Of a DNA stretch of 64,000 nucleotides, positions 8,172 to 16,120 are shown in pieces. Within the stretch, counting starts at the first letter, position 1. Each line of letters opens with the position of its first letter. A program made the translations under genes and the position numbers. The notes under the pieces are model-generated. The model saw only the letters and a list, made by a program, of their open reading frames with translations, was not told where the DNA came from and made no database searches. Source of the stretch: Tardiphaga sp051811025 (GTDB lineage: Bacteria > Pseudomonadota > Alphaproteobacteria > Rhizobiales > Xanthobacteraceae); NCBI RefSeq assembly GCF_051811025.1, contig NZ_JBPWQE010000001.1, positions 5,270,001 to 5,334,000 of the forward strand, given 5' to 3'.

Positions 8172-9353
8172 ATGTCTACGAAGTCCTATCGCCCCGAAAC
8201 CCGGCTCGTTCATTCCGGCGCGCTGCGCTCGCAATTCAACGAGACGTCCGAAGCCCTCTTCCTCACGCAAGGCTTCATCTACGAGACCGCTGAAGCCTGC
8301 GAGGCGCGGTTCAAGGGCGAAGATCCCGGTTTCATCTATTCGCGCTTTTCGAATCCGAATACGTCGATGTTCGAGAGCCGCATGATCGACCTCGAAGGTG
8401 CGGAGGCTGCACGCTCGACGGCCACCGGCATGGCCGCCGTGACCACCGCCATTCTCGCGCCGCTGCGCATGGGCGATCACGTCGTCGCCGCCAAGGCGCT
8501 GTTCGGCTCCTGCCGTTACGTCATCGAAGAGCTGTTGCCTCGCTACGGCATCGAATTCACGCTTGTCGATGGACTCGACCTCGACCAGTGGCAGAAGGCA
8601 ATGCGCCCGAACACCAAGTCGCTGTTCCTGGAAAGTCCGACCAATCCGACGCTCGACGTGCTCGACATATCAGCCATCGCGGAGATCGCTCATGCCGGCG
8701 GTGCGCGACTGATTGTCGATAACGTGTTCGCGACGCCGCTCTGGCAGAGCCCGCTGGCGCTCGGTGCAGATGTCGTCGTGTATTCGGCGACCAAGCATAT
8801 CGACGGTCAGGGACGCTGTCTCGGCGGCATCATCCTGTCGTCGAAGGACTTCATCGACGAGCATATTCATAACTATCTGCGCCAGACCGGCCCCTCGATC
8901 TCGCCGTTCAATGCATGGACGCTGGTGAAGGGACTGGAGACGCTGGCGATCCGCGTCGAGCGGCAAACCCAGACGGCCGCGGCGGTCGCGGATGTGCTGG
9001 CCCAGCATCCGAAGATTTCGCGGCTGATCTATCCGGGCCGCGAGGACCATCCGCAGGCGGCGACGGTGAAGAAGCAGATGCGTGCGGGTTCGACGCTGAT
9101 CGGCTTCGAGGTAAAGGGCGGCAAGGCAGCGGCGTTCCGCGTCCTCAACGAGCTGAAAGTCGCCCGCATCTCCAACAATCTCGGCGACGCCAAGAGCCTC
9201 GTTACGCATCCGGCGACGACGACGCATCAGCGCCTGCCGCTGGAAGCACGGCTCGAACTCGGGATCACGGAAGGCTTCATCCGCTTCTCGGCCGGCCTCG
9301 AGCATCGTGACGATCTGATCGAGGATCTTCAGGCGGCACTGGCGAAGGCTTGA
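8172..9353 (+). CDS. metZ: O-succinylhomoserine sulfhydrylase
   Basis: PLP enzyme of the Cys/Met metabolism family that makes homocysteine directly from O-succinylhomoserine and sulfide. The 393-residue protein shows the family order: YSRFSNPNTSMFE near residue 57, the phosphate-binding ATGMAAV near 84-90, and the PLP lysine K208 in YSATKHIDGQGR. The C-terminal TTHQRLPLEAR is typical of MetZ. The ATG at 8172 follows GGAGG; an upstream in-frame extension would run through the leader terminator and is rejected. The SAM-II riboswitch upstream fits a methionine-biosynthetic role. Confidence 0.95.
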   Translation: MSTKSYRPETRLVHSGALRSQFNETSEALFLTQGFIYETAEACEARFKGEDPGFIYSRFSNPNTSMFESRMIDLEGAEAARSTATGMAAVTTAILAPLRMGDHVVAAKALFGSCRYVIEELLPRYGIEFTLVDGLDLDQWQKAMRPNTKSLFLESPTNPTLDVLDISAIAEIAHAGGARLIVDNVFATPLWQSPLALGADVVVYSATKHIDGQGRCLGGIILSSKDFIDEHIHNYLRQTGPSISPFNAWTLVKGLETLAIRVERQTQTAAAVADVLAQHPKISRLIYPGREDHPQAATVKKQMRAGSTLIGFEVKGGKAAAFRVLNELKVARISNNLGDAKSLVTHPATTTHQRLPLEARLELGITEGFIRFSAGLEHRDDLIEDLQAALAKA

Positions 9354-9365
9354 TCGACTAGTATT

Positions 9366-9398
9366 GAAAACTGCGGCCGGCTAAATGTCGGCCGCAGT
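9366..9398 (-). terminator. Terminator of the opgC-SGNH operon
   Basis: ACTGCGGCCG and CGGCCGCAGT form a ten-base-pair stem with a nine-base loop. On the minus strand the stem is followed by TTTTC. It begins two bases after the SGNH stop codon at 9400, so it most likely ends the minus-strand operon; on the plus strand it may also limit readthrough from metZ. Confidence 0.75.
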
Positions 9399-9399
9399 A

Positions 9400-10371
9400 C
9401 TACAGCGGCTTCTGCGCCTGCTGAATCTGCGGCTCGTTGATGCCGAGCTTCACCTGGCCGACCGACTTGATGATGTTGTCGCCGAGCAACTGCGCGAAGC
9501 AGGCATAGCCCCAATCGTTCATATGCAGGCCGTCGGCAATAACGAAGCTGTCGAACGACATCTGCTGGCCTTCGTGCCATTCCTTCATCACTTCGAAGCG
9601 CGGGAAGATGCCGACCTTGCGTAGTTCGGCCACCTTGTGCAGCAGCGAGACCATCTTGCTGGTGCCTTCGGGACGCGTATTCACCAGCGGCGAATATTGC
9701 GGATCGACCAGCACCAGATCGGCACCCGCCGCCTGAATGCGGGCAACGCCGTCTTCCACCATCTTGCTGGTTTCGCCGGGATCGAGATTGCGCAGCACCG
9801 CATTGGTGCCGACCTGCCAGATCACGAGATCAGGCTTCGAATTGATCACTTCGCTCTGCAGCCGCGCCATCATTTCCGGCGCGTCTTCGCCGCCCTTGCC
9901 ACGGTTGAGCACGGTGATGTTGGCCGACGGGTAAGCACGATGTAGCTGCGCCGCAAGGCGGTTCGGATAGGTGAATTCCGGCGCCGTCGAACCGTAGCCT
10001 TCAGTGGAGGACGAGCCGAACGCAACGATGACCACGGGTTTGCCGGCAACGAGCTTGCTGGCCACATGCGGCAACGCGCCCATCGCCTTCATGCCGCCTT
10101 TCGGTGTGCGGCAGGGGACGCGGCTCAAGATATCGGTCGCGGTCTTTGCGACTTCCTTGACCTTGTCGATGGCCTTCGCAGCGACGCCCCTCTTCGCGGC
10201 GTCCGCGGGATCATTCACCGCAACGCTCTGGTCGGCGCCCTTGCTGTCGGCTGGAGCGGCCTGCGCCGCTTCGGCGTGCGCGATGGACGATGAGATCGGG
10301 AGTGCGAGAGTCGTAGAGGCGGCAAAGGCAGCGACGACAGCAAGACGAGACAAATGGCCGACGAAACTCAT
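9400..10371 (-). CDS. SGNH/GDSL-fold hydrolase, periplasmic, active-site intact
   Basis: A 323-residue exported protein with a signal peptide (about residues 1-34, SRLAVVAAFAASTTLALPIS) and then a low-complexity, charged spacer to about 85. The SGNH domain fills the rest. All four blocks are present: nucleophile S121 in FGSSSTEG, Gly in NRGKGGED, Asn190 in GTNAVL, and the Asp280/His283 pair in ADGLHMND. Such periplasmic enzymes move or remove acyl groups on glycans and lipids. Its ATG shares a base with the stop of the preceding gene (TAATG), so it is translationally coupled to the degenerate SGNH protein and, through it, to OpgC. I infer a role in acyl modification of a periplasmic glucan or exopolysaccharide; the substrate is unproven. 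Confidence 0.85.
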   Translation of the reverse strand: MSFVGHLSRLAVVAAFAASTTLALPISSSIAHAEAAQAAPADSKGADQSVAVNDPADAAKRGVAAKAIDKVKEVAKTATDILSRVPCRTPKGGMKAMGALPHVASKLVAGKPVVIVAFGSSSTEGYGSTAPEFTYPNRLAAQLHRAYPSANITVLNRGKGGEDAPEMMARLQSEVINSKPDLVIWQVGTNAVLRNLDPGETSKMVEDGVARIQAAGADLVLVDPQYSPLVNTRPEGTSKMVSLLHKVAELRKVGIFPRFEVMKEWHEGQQMSFDSFVIADGLHMNDWGYACFAQLLGDNIIKSVGQVKLGINEPQIQQAQKPL

Positions 10372-11129
10372 TAACGCTGAATCCTCAAATCCGCTGCTTT
10401 GATCTTGGCCGCATCGACGACAAAGGTCGAAAGCGCCCGGCCAAGACAATCATGCACCCGCTTCGCCAGCTCCATGCCGGGCGACGCGCTGAACAGGTCG
10501 AAATCACCGCTCTCATTCCAGTGCCGCATGATGGCGAAACGGTCGAACAGCGGAACATCGTGCTGCTGCGCCACCACACGCATATTATCTAGGTAGGCGG
10601 AGCCGGAAATCATCGTCTCCGTGCGCGGACTGTACTGCAGATTCATTAAAATGACGTCAGTTCCGGCCTTTTGCATGGCGGCAACGCCCTCATCCAGGGC
10701 ATTGCGGAAGTCCTCGGCGTCGGCCTGTTTCATGGCATCCACGGTTCCGGTCTGCCAGATCACCAGGTTCGGCTTCTTGTCCGTCACCAGCTGTTCCAGG
10801 GTCGGGGCCATTTCCTCGGCGGTCTTCTTGACCTGCAGTTCCAGCGCCACGTTCACCTCGACGCCCGGCAGCTTCTCCTTCAGATAGGCCTGCAGGCGGT
10901 TCGGATAGGCTGCGGAATGGTCGGAGACCCCGATCACCGAGGATCGGCTGCCAATGACCAGAATATCGAGCTTTCCGCCCGGTTTTGCCGCGGCCTCGAC
11001 CTTGGGCAAGGTGCTTTCGGATGTCAGGAGGTAGGCGGGAACCTCACAGGTATGCGCGGGCGGTTCGGCCCGGACAGGAGCCGCCACCAGCAGGCCAGCC
11101 AGCATCGTGAGCCGCAGAACGGCCTTCAT
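10371..11129 (-). CDS. SGNH-fold protein with degraded catalytic residues
   Basis: A 252-residue exported protein (signal peptide about residues 1-21, LRLTMLAGLLVAAPVRA) with the same fold and spacing as the next gene. The fold is seen in LDILVIGSRSS, AYPNRLQAYL, PNLVIWQTG and MNLQYSPRTE. Compared with its active neighbour, the oxyanion Asn is Val130 (TGTVDAM), the terminal DxxH is replaced (DLFS near 211-214), and the nucleophile region is altered (GSRSS). I therefore read it as a pseudo-enzyme, perhaps a binding or scaffold subunit. Its ATG overlaps the opgC stop by four bases (ATGA), and GGAGGGG precedes it. Degeneracy is seen directly; the partner role is inferred. Confidence 0.8.
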   Translation of the reverse strand: MKAVLRLTMLAGLLVAAPVRAEPPAHTCEVPAYLLTSESTLPKVEAAAKPGGKLDILVIGSRSSVIGVSDHSAAYPNRLQAYLKEKLPGVEVNVALELQVKKTAEEMAPTLEQLVTDKKPNLVIWQTGTVDAMKQADAEDFRNALDEGVAAMQKAGTDVILMNLQYSPRTETMISGSAYLDNMRVVAQQHDVPLFDRFAIMRHWNESGDFDLFSASPGMELAKRVHDCLGRALSTFVVDAAKIKAADLRIQR

Positions 11130-12382
11130 GCTTCCCCTCCTGCGAGATCCGCGTCGGATCGTTTGGCGCGGGATCCGCCTTTGACAGTGACGCCCTTGTA
11201 CCACGAAAACACCCAGGCGGCGGTTGACATAACAACTATGCCGAGGAAGCTGATCAGGGCATGCATGCCGGCCCCGCCGGCGACCTCAGCCAGCACGAAA
11301 TGGCCGGCAAAGGCCAGGAACACCCCGATACAGAAGATTTCGAGTGAGTGCTGGCCGCACAGCACCATCGGCCGCAGCCAGACCGATTTCAGCCCCGGCC
11401 ACTCCTTGGGCAGGAAACGGACGGTGAGCGCCGCCAGCGCCAGGAAGTGGGCGAAGCGCAGCACGTCGAGATCAGTCTTGTTGATGGGATACATCCACTG
11501 CTCGATGACCTTCGGCAACAGATGATGGATCTGCGGAATGTACCAGGTCAGCGTCACCCAGAACGCCGCCAGAAGATAGGCCACGCAGAGCCACAGCGTG
11601 ATGTTGGATGACAGTATCCGCGACATCCTGACGGCGCCGCCCAGTGCACACCAGGCGCCGAACACGAACAGCAACTGCCAGGCGAACGGATTGAAGGCCC
11701 AAACGCCGTTCGGGTAGGCGGTCAGATGCAGGTCGAATTCCCAGGTCAGCGCATAAAGACCGACCGACAGCGCCAGCGTGAGATCGGCGCGGCGCCGCAT
11801 CAGCCAGAGGATCGGCGGCAGGAACAGCATGAGGACGATATAGAGCGGCAACACGTCCATGTTCACCGGGCGAAATTTCAGCAACAGCGCCTGAACGATG
11901 GTCACATCGGGCTGTTTGAGAAAATCGAGAATCCCCATTTCTTCCGAATAGAGCGGGTTCTCGAACCGCGTCGCGACATAGGAGATTTCGGCAAGGAAGA
12001 TCGTGAACAGGAAGACGTGGGCGACATAGATCTGCCAGACCCGCTTGAAAATGCGCGCGCTGGCGACCAGCGTGCCCTGCTCCTGCATGGCGCGGCCATA
12101 GACGAAGGCGGCGGTATAGCCGGAGATGAAGATGAAGATCTCGGTGGCGTCGCTGAAACCGTAATTACGGATCGTCAGCCAGGTCAGGATATTCGGCGGC
12201 AGGTGATCGATGAAGATCAGCCATAGCGCCAGCCCGCGAAACAGATCGAGGCGCAATTCGCGCTCGGTGCCCGCGATGGGAAACGACACGGCATCGGCAC
12301 GCGTCGAGGCGCGCGACGCGGACACGTGGGAGGACGCATCTGCGTGGGACTGGCCGGCAATCGGGTCGGCAACAGAGGTCAT
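11126..12382 (-). CDS. opgC: OpgC-domain integral membrane acyltransferase
   Basis: A 418-residue protein with about ten hydrophobic segments and a basic cytoplasmic tail. The OpgC signature is visible near the N-terminus: RLDLFRGLALWLIFIDHLPP (about 44-63) and FIFISGYTAAFVYGR (about 83-97). Family members succinylate osmoregulated periplasmic glucans, using a cytoplasmic acyl donor and a periplasmic glucan. It heads a three-gene coupled operon with two SGNH proteins. That resembles acyltransferase-3/SGNH two-part O-acylation systems, but here the membrane component is OpgC-like. No opgG/opgH or cyclic-glucan synthase gene lies in the window, so the glycan acceptor is not defined by context. 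Confidence 0.88.
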   Translation of the reverse strand: MTSVADPIAGQSHADASSHVSASRASTRADAVSFPIAGTERELRLDLFRGLALWLIFIDHLPPNILTWLTIRNYGFSDATEIFIFISGYTAAFVYGRAMQEQGTLVASARIFKRVWQIYVAHVFLFTIFLAEISYVATRFENPLYSEEMGILDFLKQPDVTIVQALLLKFRPVNMDVLPLYIVLMLFLPPILWLMRRRADLTLALSVGLYALTWEFDLHLTAYPNGVWAFNPFAWQLLFVFGAWCALGGAVRMSRILSSNITLWLCVAYLLAAFWVTLTWYIPQIHHLLPKVIEQWMYPINKTDLDVLRFAHFLALAALTVRFLPKEWPGLKSVWLRPMVLCGQHSLEIFCIGVFLAFAGHFVLAEVAGGAGMHALISFLGIVVMSTAAWVFSWYKGVTVKGGSRAKRSDADLAGGEA

Positions 12383-12624
12383 TCAGCACCGCTCAACGGA
12401 AATCGTCGCATGATGAAAATCGACCGCCCCACACCACGCAGGCCATTTGCTGGGGACGATCCGTCACGTCATAGCCAAATCAGGGATCGATTATGCGGTA
12501 ACTATGTTGAAACCGCGATGGGTCGCCGCCGTTCCGCGCAGCACTCCACGCCGATTTTCCCTGGATTTGGCCGGTAACGTGTTTTTCGCTATGCTTGCGA
12601 CGCATTTTGAACGATGACACCGCC

Positions 12625-13017
12625 ATGTACCGCGCCATAACACGACAGATCGAAGTCACCGTCGAACCGAATTTCATGCCCGAACGCTCGTCGCAGGAGA
12701 AGCGTGAGTTCTTCTGGTCCTATACGGTCGTCATCACCAATGCCGGCAAAGAGACCGTGCAGCTGAAGACCCGGCACTGGATCATCACCGATGCGTCCGG
12801 CCGTATGCAGGAAGTGCACGGCGAAGGCGTCGTCGGCGAGCAGCCCGTGCTCGGCCCCGGCGAACGCTTCGAATACACATCGGGCGTGCCGCTGCCGACG
12901 ACGTCCGGCTTCATGGAAGGCACCTATCAGATGGTGACCGATACCGGCGAGCCGTTCGAAATCGACGTGCCGCTGTTTTCACTGGACGGACCAGACGGAA
13001 AGCGCGTGCTGAATTAG
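12625..13017 (+). CDS. apaG: ApaG protein
   Basis: A 130-residue cytoplasmic protein with the ApaG immunoglobulin-like fold. Signature stretches are TRQIEVTVEPNFMPERSS near the N-terminus, FFWSYTVVITNAG (residues about 30-42), LKTRHWIITDA and VGEQPVLGPGERFEYTSG. ApaG is linked to Co2+/Mg2+ handling and to Ap4A metabolism in enterobacteria; its biochemical role is not settled. The ATG at 12625 is preferred over an in-frame TTG at 12595 because it fits the family's N-terminus. It is divergent from opgC with a 242-base gap in which I see no clear operator. It is followed by repeat DNA, not by a partner gene. Confidence 0.93.
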   Translation: MYRAITRQIEVTVEPNFMPERSSQEKREFFWSYTVVITNAGKETVQLKTRHWIITDASGRMQEVHGEGVVGEQPVLGPGERFEYTSGVPLPTTSGFMEGTYQMVTDTGEPFEIDVPLFSLDGPDGKRVLN

Positions 13018-13032
13018 TAGGGGCTGCTTCTT

Positions 13033-13257
13033 CTCCCTCCCCCGCGCTTGCGTGGGGTCTGGCGGACGGTTCGTCCGCCATGGGTGGCCGGCCGAAGGCC
13101 GGTCGGGTGGGGGCGGTGCAACAAGCTCGGAGTATGCGGAGATGCCCCACCCCGGCCTCCACTTCAGCGACGCTGCGCATCGCCTCGTTCGGCCGCCTAA
13201 GGCGGACGAATTCGTCCGCCGGACTCCACTGCGCGGCTTCGCCGCTTGAGGGAGGGA
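13033..13257. repeat. Large imperfect palindromic intergenic repeat, copy 1
   Basis: This stretch starts TCTCCCTCCCCCGCGC and ends GCCGCTTGAGGGAGGGA, giving inverted ends. It includes the hairpin TGGCGGACGGTTCGTCCGCCA near 13070 and a perfect 20-base palindrome at 13201-13220 (GGCGGACGAATTCGTCCGCC). It resembles the element at 46733-46922 in ends, length and inner GGGTGGGG.../...CCCCACCC arms. No protein is convincingly encoded. It follows the apaG stop by 15 bases and may double as its terminator. Confidence 0.7.
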
Positions 13258-13900
13258 TATCGCGACCGCCTGCGCGTCTCAGCTTCTTCGAATGTCAAAC
13301 AGCCACTGTCCTTCAGACATGCGTCATCGCCCCCATTGTTTGCGGCGCGGGGGCGCCGTCGTGTTTGGCATTCCCGCCCTCCTGTGAGAGGGCGTGCGGA
13401 ACGCCGGGTGCCCGTTGCACCCTTGGGCCTGATGCTATGCGGTCTTCCGCAAGTAAGAGTGCATCAGGACTTTCGGACGCGCCGAGCAAGTGCCCAGCGT
13501 TCCGCCTGCGGTGTTTTTTCGGTTGCTTGCGCGTTGCCATGGCGAACGATCCGATCACCGAATTAAAGTCCCAAGGCGAATGGGACAGGGTGCCTCAAGC
13601 GAGTAAGCCGAACGCGTTTTGACTTGGTCGTCCGTCACACTGTCCAGGGGTCTTTCCATCCCAAGGCCGGCCGTCTCCTTGCCAGTGGCAGTGCTGGCGC
13701 AGATCCGTCCTGCCCGAAGACAGACGTCACCCATGAACCGCGTAACGCCGCATCTCCGGCGTCCACCGCATCCCACCCCGCGAACGTGACGATCGCGATC
13801 GCCCCTCTCGGTGGGGCAGGACGGAGGAGAATATAAACCTGATAGGGATTCTGTCAATGAGAAATAGGAAAAAATGTTTAGCGCTGTCCCGCCCCACACT
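13258..13900. other. Long intergenic region without a supported gene
   Basis: About 640 bases between two repeats. Short open frames exist on both strands (for example 13313-13558, minus), but none has a good ribosome site, family motif or the codon bias of its neighbours. The segment with GCACCCTTGGGCC and CGGTGTTTTTTCGGTTGC looks like decayed repeat or remnant coding DNA of a type I associate with Bradyrhizobium intergenic regions. A local drop in GC (13820-13890, AT-rich) precedes the next repeat. I see no RNA gene. Confidence 0.5.
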
Positions 13901-14085
13901 GTCATTCCGGGGCGGGACCGGCGCCGCAGGCGACGGGACCGAGCCCGGAATCCCGACCTGTTCAGCGCAAAACACTCTGGGATTCCGGGTTCGCCTGCGT
14001 GCGACTTCGTCGCACTCCGACGCCCCGGAATGACGAGTGTGGATTGAGATTCCCCGCCACTCCATGTGGAGTGGCCGAGGTTCGC
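13901..14085. repeat. Composite inverted repeat (CATTCCGGGGCG family), copy 1
   Basis: GTCATTCCGGGGCG at the left and CGCCCCGGAATGAC at 14021-14034 are exact inverted ends. Inside are GAGCCCGGAATCCCGAC and GGGATTCCGGGTTCG arms. It is followed by a 38-base module (14048-14085, GATTCCCCGCCACTCC ... GAGTGGCCGAGGTTCGC) that recurs almost unchanged at 39993-40030. It lies downstream of hslO and marks the repeat-rich gap between apaG and hslO. Confidence 0.75.
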
Positions 14086-14175
14086 GCTCTGCCGGCTTAG
14101 CCGCTTTCGCATGCCCTCAGGCACACCAGTTGGTGTGCCTGGTAATGACAGCGGGGCGTGACGCGGGCGAACGCC

Positions 14176-15174
14176 CTATTCCACGCCCGCTTCCTGCGGT
14201 GTGAACTCATAGACCGACGAACAAAACTCGCAGGTCACGACGACCTTGTCGTCCTTGACCATGTCGGCGCGGTCCTGCGGCTCGAAGCTCTTGAGCATGC
14301 CGGACACGGCATCGCGCGAACAGGAACACTCTGCGCGCAACGGCGACGGCGCGAAGACGCGGACGCCGCGCTCGTGGAACAGGCGATACAGCAGCCGCTC
14401 GCCGGACAGATCGGGATCGATCAGTTCCACATCCTCGACCGTCCCGATCAGCGACTGGCCTTCGACCCAGGCGTCATCTTCCGGCACGACATCCGCGCTC
14501 ACACCGTCCGGCACGTCGCCAGCATGGAGATCACGCTGCACGCGCTCCGGCGCCTTCGGCAGGAACTGGAGCAGCATGCCGCCGGCGCGCCAGCGATGTG
14601 TCGGGCCGCCCTCCTCACCGCTGCGCCATTCCTCGCCCACGGCGAGGCGCACCTTGGTCGGAATCTGTTCGGAGCGCAGGAAGTATTCATGCGCGGCATC
14701 TTCCAGCGTACCGCCGTCGAGCGCGACCATACCCTGATAACGGCTCATATCCGGCCCCTGATCGACGGTCATCGCCAGATGGCCCTTGCCGAGCAGCGCC
14801 GCGGTATCCAGACCAGGCACGAGGCGTTCGACATCGAACCGCGCATAGGCCCGCATTTTATCGGGCGCGCGGAAGTCGACGATCATCAGCGACACCGGAC
14901 CGTCGGTCTGGGTCTGGAGGATGAAACGGCCGTCGAATTTCAGTGCCGAGCCGAGCAGCGTGGTCAGCACGATGGCCTCGCCGAGCAGCTTGGCCACCGG
15001 CGCGGGATAATCATGCTTGGCGAGCAGTTCATCGAGTGCCGGGCCAAGTCGCGTCAGCCGCCCGCGCAGATCGAGCGGCGCAACCTCGAAGGGCAGCACC
15101 GCGTCATCGACCGGAACGGAGGACGGCGCGCGGATGGGGGCGTCGGGCTGGAGATTTGGATTTGATGGGGTCAT
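14176..15174 (-). CDS. hslO: Hsp33 redox-regulated chaperone
   Basis: A 332-residue cytoplasmic holdase that is switched on by oxidation. The N-terminal chaperone domain (about 25-220) is followed by a linker and the C-terminal zinc-binding redox switch. The four cysteines are in the canonical arrangement: C283 and C285 in CSCS, then C315 and C318 in CEFC. Under oxidative stress these release zinc and form disulfides, exposing the client-binding surface. Length is slightly above the E. coli protein because of N-terminal and linker extensions, as in other alphaproteobacteria. In related genomes hslO often follows argF-argD; here a kinase gene on the other strand intervenes. Confidence 0.95.
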   Translation of the reverse strand: MTPSNPNLQPDAPIRAPSSVPVDDAVLPFEVAPLDLRGRLTRLGPALDELLAKHDYPAPVAKLLGEAIVLTTLLGSALKFDGRFILQTQTDGPVSLMIVDFRAPDKMRAYARFDVERLVPGLDTAALLGKGHLAMTVDQGPDMSRYQGMVALDGGTLEDAAHEYFLRSEQIPTKVRLAVGEEWRSGEEGGPTHRWRAGGMLLQFLPKAPERVQRDLHAGDVPDGVSADVVPEDDAWVEGQSLIGTVEDVELIDPDLSGERLLYRLFHERGVRVFAPSPLRAECSCSRDAVSGMLKSFEPQDRADMVKDDKVVVTCEFCSSVYEFTPQEAGVE

Positions 15175-15303
15175 GGCGCTCTATGTAAGGGCGAGGAGCT
15201 GAAATCGAAACCCCGCAAAGGGGCAAATGTCCGAACGAATACAAGGCATCGGGCGACGATTTGCCCCCGCTCGGATGAGATATCTACCAAGTATAAGCGA
15301 ACG

Positions 15304-16113
15304 ATGTTTGAAACCTACCTTACGCGATGGCACCTCGTCCCGGACGGCACGGCCATTACCTCCCACGCCGGATATTTGCTGCCAGTCCTGCATCGGGGCC
15401 AGCCGGCGATGCTGAAACTGGCCAGGGGCGAGGACGAACGCGCCGGCAGCGCGGTACTGGAATGGTGGGACGGCGAGGGCGCCGCACGGGTTCTGGACCG
15501 CCATGACGACGCGTTGCTGATGGAACGCGCACAAGGCCCGGCCTCGCTCTCCGACATGGCGCGTGGTGGACAGGACGACGAAGCCTCGCACATCCTGTGC
15601 GCCGTGGCGGCGCGGTTGCACCGGCCAAGGCAAAAATCGCCGCCTCCGCTAGTACCGCTGCAGCATTGGTTTCGCGAACTCGCGCCGGTCGCAGCGACCC
15701 ATGGCGGCCTGTTACGTCGCTGTTCCGAAACGGCCAACGCTTTGCTGGACGACCCGCGCGAGGTGACCGTGCTGCACGGCGACCTCCACCATGACAATGT
15801 GCTGGACTTCGGGGCGCGTGGTTGGCTCGCCATCGATCCGAAGCACATCATCGGCGAGCGCGGCTTCGACTTCGCCAACATTTTCACCAACCCGGATCTC
15901 TCGGACCCCACGCGCCCGGTCTCAACCTTGCCAGGCCGTTTCCAGCGGCGTGTCGAGGTCGTCAGCGACGCAGCGAAACTCGATCGCCATCGCTTGCTGC
16001 AATGGGTCCTGGCGTGGACCGGCCTCTCGGCCGCATGGTTCCTCGGCGACGACGATCCGGCGAGCATCGACCTTCAGGTGGCCGAGCTGGCCGCGACAGA
16101 ACTCGATCGCTGA
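15304..16113 (+). CDS. Aminoglycoside O-phosphotransferase, APH(6) family
   Basis: A 269-residue kinase of the APH(6)/hydroxyurea-resistance type (StrB-like). Candidate ATP-binding Lys38 is in MLKLARGED. The catalytic loop HGDLHHDN spans residues 158-165 with D160 as general base, and the metal-binding Asp178 is in AIDPK. C-terminal features of the family are GFDFANIF and WVLAWTGLSAAWFLGDD. Such enzymes phosphorylate streptomycin-type aminoglycosides, though chromosomal homologs may have other natural substrates. It stands alone, convergent with argF (7 bases between the stops) and divergent from hslO. Its ribosome site is weak. Base composition is not clearly foreign. Resistance is predicted from the family, not shown. 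Confidence 0.85.
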   Translation: MFETYLTRWHLVPDGTAITSHAGYLLPVLHRGQPAMLKLARGEDERAGSAVLEWWDGEGAARVLDRHDDALLMERAQGPASLSDMARGGQDDEASHILCAVAARLHRPRQKSPPPLVPLQHWFRELAPVAATHGGLLRRCSETANALLDDPREVTVLHGDLHHDNVLDFGARGWLAIDPKHIIGERGFDFANIFTNPDLSDPTRPVSTLPGRFQRRVEVVSDAAKLDRHRLLQWVLAWTGLSAAWFLGDDDPASIDLQVAELAATELDR

Positions 16114-16120
16114 TCGCGCC

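Noticed and set aside
10371..11129. Active GDSL esterase
   Set aside because: Block III Asn is Val130 and the DxxH motif is gone, so I annotate a degenerate SGNH protein.
13313..13558. Possible 81-residue minus-strand gene in the repeat-rich gap
   Set aside because: Weak start, no motif, unlike codon use, and it lies in DNA that looks like repeat remnants.
14158..15165. Long plus-strand open frame opposite hslO
   Set aside because: It mirrors hslO, whose zinc-site cysteines prove the minus-strand reading; no motif or ribosome site supports the other strand.
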